Source of the DNA: Alteribacillus sp. YIM 98480
Lineage (GTDB): Bacteria > Bacillota > Bacilli > Bacillales > Marinococcaceae
DNA length: 64,000 nucleotides
NCBI RefSeq assembly: GCF_009765375.1
Contig: NZ_VTOK01000002.1
Location: 186,001 to 250,000, forward strand
Reading direction: 5' to 3'
Below the pieces are notes generated by a model that did no database searches, was not told the origin of the DNA, and saw nothing but the letters and a program-made list of their open reading frames with translations. Positions 60,235-64,000 of this stretch are shown here, piece after piece. Both the position numbers and the translations under genes were made by a program. Numbering within the stretch: position 1 is the first letter of the stretch; each line of letters starts with the position of its first letter.

Positions 60235-61730
60235 AAGGTTTAATCGTGTGGGGAACAACGTCAGATGCAGGCAAAAGTTATATCGTAACGGGATTGTGCC
60301 GTGCACTAGCCAATCGCGGTTTGAAAGTTGCACCTTTTAAAGGACAAAATATGTCAAACAATTCCTATGTTACATTATCTGGACATGAAATCGGCAGATC
60401 ACAGGGTTTGCAAGCAGAAGCTGCTAAAGTTGCTCCTACTGTACATATGAATCCTGTATTATTAAAACCTAGAAGTGACCGGAGCGCAGAAGTAATTATG
60501 CAAGGGGAATCGCTAGGCAGTCCTGTTGCAGCAGAATACCGAAAAAGCTTTTTTGAAAAAGCGAAGCAAGCAGTAGAAAATTCTTTAAATATTTTATCAA
60601 AAGATTATGACGTCATATTAATGGAGGGGGCAGGCAGTCCGGCAGAAGTTAATTTAATGGATAAAGATCTTGCAAATCTTGTAACGGCGGAAATGGCTAA
60701 TGTTCCTGCCTTGCTTACTGGTGATATAGAAAGAGGCGGCATTTTTGCAAGTATTACCGGAACCCTTAATCTTCTGCCAAGTATTCACAAACAAAGAGTC
60801 AAAGGGCTGATTGTTAATCGTTTTCGGGGAGATCCTGCTCTATTTCAAAACGGAATATCCTGGCTGGAGAAAAATACAGATATCCCCGTACAAGGTGTTC
60901 TGCCCACTCTAGACATCAGAATGGAACAAGAAGATTCCCTATCATTTGCTGTTCTTAATAAAATTAACAGTTCTAGAAAGTTAAACATTGATATCGCTGT
61001 TATCGCCATGCCTTATGTCTCAAATTATACAGATTTAGAACCATTTGCTGCAGAGCAAGATGTATCCGTTCGTATTGTGAAAGAAGCTGGCGAATTCGGT
61101 TCACCTGATGCCGTTATCATACCAGGTACAAGAAGTACCATTCATGATTATGAACACTTGCATAGCAAAGGAATTTTAGAAAAGATCCTTGAACATAAAG
61201 ATGATACGTTCCTTGTTGGGATATGCGGCGGATTTCAAATGATGGGAGAACTGTTAATCGATAAATATGGGGCTGACACCGGGCATGTAGGGAAAACAGC
61301 CAAGGGGCTTGAAATGTTTCCGATGCGTACCATTTTTATGGAAAGGAAAAAAACGACGCAATGGAAAGGAACCTTTCAAGAAAACGAGAAAAATATGGAA
61401 TTAACAGGTTTTGAAATACACACAGGAATAGAAGAAGTCGATTACGGAGAAGAATGGCAGCCGCTTTTTATTGATGAAAACAATAATCCAGAAGGTTTAA
61501 TCTCATCCGATAAAAAATGTTTTGGCACTTATGTACATCATGTGTTTCATAACGATAACTGGCGGAATTGGTGGCTTAATCTTATAAGACGAAGGAAAGG
61601 ACTAAAAAATATGCCAGCCGTTCATTATTCTGCCAATAAAGATAAAAGGCTGGATGCTTTGGGAGAAGCAGTGGAATCTCATCTTGATGTGAGCAGCATT
61701 ATTCGAATAATGGAAAAGGGATTGTCATGA
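60231..61730 (+). CDS. cobQ: Cobyric acid synthase CobQ
   Basis: A 499-residue glutamine amidotransferase that amidates cobyrinic acid a,c-diamide four times to cobyric acid. The N-terminal ATPase domain has GTTSDAGKSYIVTGLCRAL and FKGQNMSNNS. The C-terminal GATase domain has VGICGGFQMMG with the Cys near residue 330 and the His in CFGTYVHHVFHN. Overlaps cobU and cobS. No other corrin-ring gene is in the window, so either ring synthesis is elsewhere or cobyrinate diamide is salvaged. Confidence 0.94.
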   Translation: MKGLIVWGTTSDAGKSYIVTGLCRALANRGLKVAPFKGQNMSNNSYVTLSGHEIGRSQGLQAEAAKVAPTVHMNPVLLKPRSDRSAEVIMQGESLGSPVAAEYRKSFFEKAKQAVENSLNILSKDYDVILMEGAGSPAEVNLMDKDLANLVTAEMANVPALLTGDIERGGIFASITGTLNLLPSIHKQRVKGLIVNRFRGDPALFQNGISWLEKNTDIPVQGVLPTLDIRMEQEDSLSFAVLNKINSSRKLNIDIAVIAMPYVSNYTDLEPFAAEQDVSVRIVKEAGEFGSPDAVIIPGTRSTIHDYEHLHSKGILEKILEHKDDTFLVGICGGFQMMGELLIDKYGADTGHVGKTAKGLEMFPMRTIFMERKKTTQWKGTFQENEKNMELTGFEIHTGIEEVDYGEEWQPLFIDENNNPEGLISSDKKCFGTYVHHVFHNDNWRNWWLNLIRRRKGLKNMPAVHYSANKDKRLDALGEAVESHLDVSSIIRIMEKGLS

Positions 61731-62530
61731 AAGTAAAAGCACATCTTATGCTGCAAGGTTTTCAGATGGCGGTCGCTTTTCTCACTGTGTTTCCTTCAAA
61801 AAATGGGGTTTGGAAAGAATCTGCTGCACGTTTTTCAATTTTCTTTTTTCCGGTATGCGGATTATTCATCGGTGCTGCCGCTGTGTTTGTAATTTACGTA
61901 CTGCTTGCTCCTTTTGCATTACCCGATTACATTATCGCTTTTTTTATAGTTGCTGCATTGTTAGTGATGCATGGGGGACTGCACCTTGATGGCTGGATGG
62001 ATGTTAGTGATGCGGCAGCTTCTTGGCAGAGTAAAGAAAAAAAATTGGAAATCATGAAAGACAGCAGAACAGGATCTGCTGCTGTCTGGACAACGGTTTT
62101 ATTACTTGGCGGCCGATTTCTATTTGTTTTATTTGTCCTTCAAACGGATGTTTTGGCCGCATGGTTCCTTCTAATCCTTATTCCTGTTTTAACTCGCACC
62201 GCAATGGGACATTTAATTATTGCAGCCCCGCTTGCTAAAAATAATGGGCTGGCTTCTTGGTTTAGAAAGGAATCTAAAAAGTATGATACTTGGATTGTTA
62301 TTTTCATATGCGCTTTATTGATTAGTTTTCTATTTATACTTCAATCTGATTTTTTAGCGGCCGGGTTGTTTATTACAGCAATAGTTATAGTTGTATACTG
62401 GCTTGCACGATATTTATTTTTCTCTATGTTTGGAGGCATTAATGGTGACATGGCTGGAGCACTATGTGAGGGGATGGAAACAGTAATATGGTTGAGCAGC
62501 GCATTGTATATTTCTTACGTCATGGTATGA
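61727..62530 (+). CDS. cobS: Adenosylcobinamide-GDP ribazoletransferase CobS
   Basis: A 267-residue membrane enzyme that attaches the lower ligand. Marks: GFQMAVAFLTVFP near the start, HGGLHLDGWMDVSDAAASW near 85 with acidic metal ligands, MKDSRTGSAAVW near 110, and GGINGDMAGALCEG near 237. About six helices. Starts overlapping cobQ and ends overlapping the next gene by 43 bases. Confidence 0.94.
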   Translation: MKVKAHLMLQGFQMAVAFLTVFPSKNGVWKESAARFSIFFFPVCGLFIGAAAVFVIYVLLAPFALPDYIIAFFIVAALLVMHGGLHLDGWMDVSDAAASWQSKEKKLEIMKDSRTGSAAVWTTVLLLGGRFLFVLFVLQTDVLAAWFLLILIPVLTRTAMGHLIIAAPLAKNNGLASWFRKESKKYDTWIVIFICALLISFLFILQSDFLAAGLFITAIVIVVYWLARYLFFSMFGGINGDMAGALCEGMETVIWLSSALYISYVMV

Positions 62531-63096
62531 CAAGCAGTAATTTTCATAAACAGTATTGCGGCTGGTCAAACCCTCCGTTATTAAAATCAGAGGTGGAACG
62601 ATTGAAATGTTATGCATGGCGCGTGTTGGTAGACGAGGTGTGGTGCAGCGATCTGTTAAGAGCGGTACATACAGCAGATTTATTATTTCCCAATGCCTCG
62701 TTACGTAGTATAAAAAGCTTAAGGGAAATACATTTTGGAGATTTTGAAGGAAAAACATATAAAGAATTGAAAGAGAACAGTGAATACCAAGCCTGGCTGG
62801 AGGATTTTTTTCATACTGCTCCAAAAAATGGAGAAAGTTTAACAGCTTTTAGAAAACGTATTCAATATGGATGGGAAAAAGTAACGCAAAGCAAACAAAA
62901 ATCAATTGCGGTTGTTACGCATAGTGGGTGGATCAGAGAATGGTGCCGACTTTACATCTCTGAGAGTAAAGCAAACTGCTTATGGAATATACCGTATGGC
63001 GGGGGAGTGGCTGCAAGATTTGAAATGAAAGGAGGAGATTGGCATTGTATTTCATTACAGGAGGTGCGTTTAACGGAAAAAAAAGATGGGTTTTAA
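62488..63096 (+). CDS. cobC: Histidine phosphatase, probable alpha-ribazole phosphatase
   Basis: A 202-residue histidine phosphatase. The catalytic motif is FLRHGMTSSN near residue 10, with CSDLLRAVHTADLLF near 55, EIHFGDFEGKTYKEL near 80 and the second His in VVTHSGWIREW near 145. In this operon the likely job is dephosphorylating alpha-ribazole-5-phosphate or cobalamin-5-phosphate. Phosphoglycerate-mutase-like phosphatases look alike, so the substrate rests on context. It overlaps cobS. Confidence 0.87.
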   Translation: MVEQRIVYFLRHGMTSSNFHKQYCGWSNPPLLKSEVERLKCYAWRVLVDEVWCSDLLRAVHTADLLFPNASLRSIKSLREIHFGDFEGKTYKELKENSEYQAWLEDFFHTAPKNGESLTAFRKRIQYGWEKVTQSKQKSIAVVTHSGWIREWCRLYISESKANCLWNIPYGGGVAARFEMKGGDWHCISLQEVRLTEKKDGF

Positions 63097-63485
63097 CGAA
63101 ATACTCGTATGATGTGAATGATGACTGTAAATGGTATCACTGTTATACGGAAAAAAACAAATATATTATGACCCTGCCCTATTCAAAAGAAAGTACATTA
63201 GTGATAGAAGGAATAGAGAAAAGTTTGGAAGAATATTTAAAGAATGGTCATGGCACAGCAAAAGATTTTTACGATAGATACTTATTAAAGTTATTAACAT
63301 GGGAACAGCAAGATGAGAAAAGAAAACTTATTATTATAGGTACGGATATGACAAAGGGAATTGTACCAATCGATAAAGATGTCAGGCATTTTCGAGATGA
63401 ATTGGGGCGTCTTTATCAAAAGCTTGTACAGATGGCTGATGACACCATTATTGTATGGTTTGGACTGGGGCAATCATTATCCTAG
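63045..63485 (+). CDS. Second CobU-like protein with altered Walker A
   Basis: A 146-residue protein similar to the CobU family. The N-terminal loop is ITGGAFNGKKRWVLT, where the Ser/Thr after GK is replaced by Lys. The C-terminal part IVPIDKDVRHFRDELGRLYQKL with ADDTIIVWFGL is the classic CobU end, the block that the CobU at 59680 lacks. The middle, including the guanylylated His region, is poorly conserved. The start is TTG 63045, 9 bases after GGAGG; TTG 63039 is closer. It may be a partner of the first CobU or a decaying copy. Confidence 0.65.
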   Translation: MYFITGGAFNGKKRWVLTKYSYDVNDDCKWYHCYTEKNKYIMTLPYSKESTLVIEGIEKSLEEYLKNGHGTAKDFYDRYLLKLLTWEQQDEKRKLIIIGTDMTKGIVPIDKDVRHFRDELGRLYQKLVQMADDTIIVWFGLGQSLS

Positions 63486-63495
63486 GGGAGGAATT

Positions 63496-64000
63496 ATGAT
63501 GAGACTATATACAAAAAGCGGCGACAAAGGCAAGACTAGTATAATAGGCGGAAGAAGAGATAAAGACCATATAAGAGTAGAAGCTTATGGCACGTGTGAT
63601 GAATTAAATGCGTTTGTAGCAAAAGCATCGGCAGCACTTGATAAAAATGTGTTTCCTGACATTCAACCTGAACTAATAAAAATCCAGCATGAATTATTTG
63701 ACTGCGGAAGCGATCTTGCTAATATTAAAAAAGATAGAGAATTTAAAGTCAAAGAAAGTATGATTACTTTTTTAGAAGAACGTATTGATGAATATATTAA
63801 AGAGCCGCCAGAATTGGAACGTTTTATACTGCCAGGAGGATCTCCTGAAGCAGCTGATATGCATGTGTGCAGAACAGTGGTAAGAAGAGCAGAACGAGTA
63901 ACAGCAGCGCTTATGAAAGAAGAAGAAATCAATAACGAAGTCTTCAAGTATTTAAACCGGTTATCAGATTACTTTTTTGCAGCAGCGAGGGTTGTCAATT
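63496..64000 (+). CDS. Cob(I)alamin adenosyltransferase, PduO type (3' end outside window)
   Basis: The last gene in the window, cut at the right edge after 168 codons; a full PduO protein has about 180-190. The product begins MMRLYTKSGDKGKTSIIGG, the ATP-binding N-terminus of this family. DELNAFVAKA, DCGSDLA, then RTVVRRAERV with the key Arg and Glu, and LNRLSDYFFAAARV follow. It adds the adenosyl group to corrinoids from ATP. GGGGAGG precedes ATG 63496 by 5 bases, 10 bases after the preceding stop. B. subtilis equivalent: YvqK. Confidence 0.94.
   Translation, partial: MMRLYTKSGDKGKTSIIGGRRDKDHIRVEAYGTCDELNAFVAKASAALDKNVFPDIQPELIKIQHELFDCGSDLANIKKDREFKVKESMITFLEERIDEYIKEPPELERFILPGGSPEAADMHVCRTVVRRAERVTAALMKEEEINNEVFKYLNRLSDYFFAAARVVN

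Noticed and set aside
1-64000. rRNA, tRNA, CRISPR arrays, intact insertion sequences or prophage
   Set aside because: Looked for cloverleaf ends, regularly spaced repeats and integrase or phage genes. The only recombinase is XerD, which is a chromosomal housekeeping gene.

Overview
The window is a low-GC, chromosome-type stretch from a motile, endospore-forming member of the Bacillaceae. Evidence: spoIIM, the spoIIA operon, two spoVA clusters, dacF, dacB-spmA-spmB and a YjcZ-type mini-protein (sporulation); a flagellin with its FliS-type chaperone; and gene order close to the B. subtilis region nudF-spoIIM-fur-xerD-deoB-punA-dacF-spoIIA-spoVA-lysA-ppiB-rib-scpAB-dacB-spmAB-rluB-res. Secreted or extracytoplasmic parts (flagellin central domain, ResB loops, the corrinoid-binding lipoprotein) are rich in Asp and Glu, which hints at a salt- or alkali-adapted species; this is inference.

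Layout. 1-2.4 kb: 3' end of a FliK-like gene, a FlhB C-terminal-like gene, then fliS-flagellin behind a sigma-D-like promoter. 2.6-9.8 kb: mixed region with yaaR, a small unknown gene, an ISL3-type insertion-sequence remnant with a GC-rich Bacillaceae repeat inside it, a phosphatase/fructosamine-kinase pair, asparagine synthetase, the first copy of a 164-bp dispersed repeat, a YjcZ mini-gene and a PAP2 phosphatase. 9.9-16 kb: glucose-type PTS IIA with a BglG-family antiterminator, cimA-trpB, uppP and a ResA-like thioredoxin. 16-28 kb: DUF3866, nudF, spoIIM, fur, yqzK, xerD, deoB, two tandem purine nucleoside phosphorylases, pdp, repeat copy 2, dacF and spoIIAA-AB-sigF. 28-33 kb: spoVAA-AB-AF, lysA, ppiB. 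33-38 kb: FMN riboswitch with ribD-ribE-ribBA-ribH, then ribT and ypuF. 38.5-46.2 kb: scpAB, a DUF421 gene, a YhcN-type lipoprotein followed by spoVAC-AD-AE, then dacB-spmA-spmB and repeat copy 3. 46.6-53.8 kb: rluB, resB-resC-resD-resE without resA, and a methyltransferase. 53.8-64 kb: cobalamin riboswitch and an overlapping operon for corrinoid uptake and cobalamin completion (btuF, btuC, btuD-cbiZ fusion, cbiB, cobD, cobU, cobQ, cobS, cobC-like, a second CobU-like gene with a damaged Walker A, and a PduO-type adenosyltransferase cut by the window end).

How it works together. The nucleoside genes deoB, punA, its paralogue and pdp form a salvage block. The sporulation genes cover engulfment (SpoIIM), sigma-F control, cortex modification (DacF, DacB), spore-core dehydration (SpmA/B) and dipicolinate movement (SpoVA). 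The res genes build c-type cytochromes and sense respiratory state. The corrinoid operon imports corrinoids, hydrolyses the wrong side chains through CbiZ and rebuilds cobalamin.

Most of the window is conserved housekeeping and sporulation DNA. The points most worth following are the split spoVA locus, the second purine nucleoside phosphorylase with two changed base-pocket residues, the missing resA, the structured three-copy repeat and the second CobU-like gene. I saw no rRNA, tRNA, CRISPR array, prophage or intact transposon.
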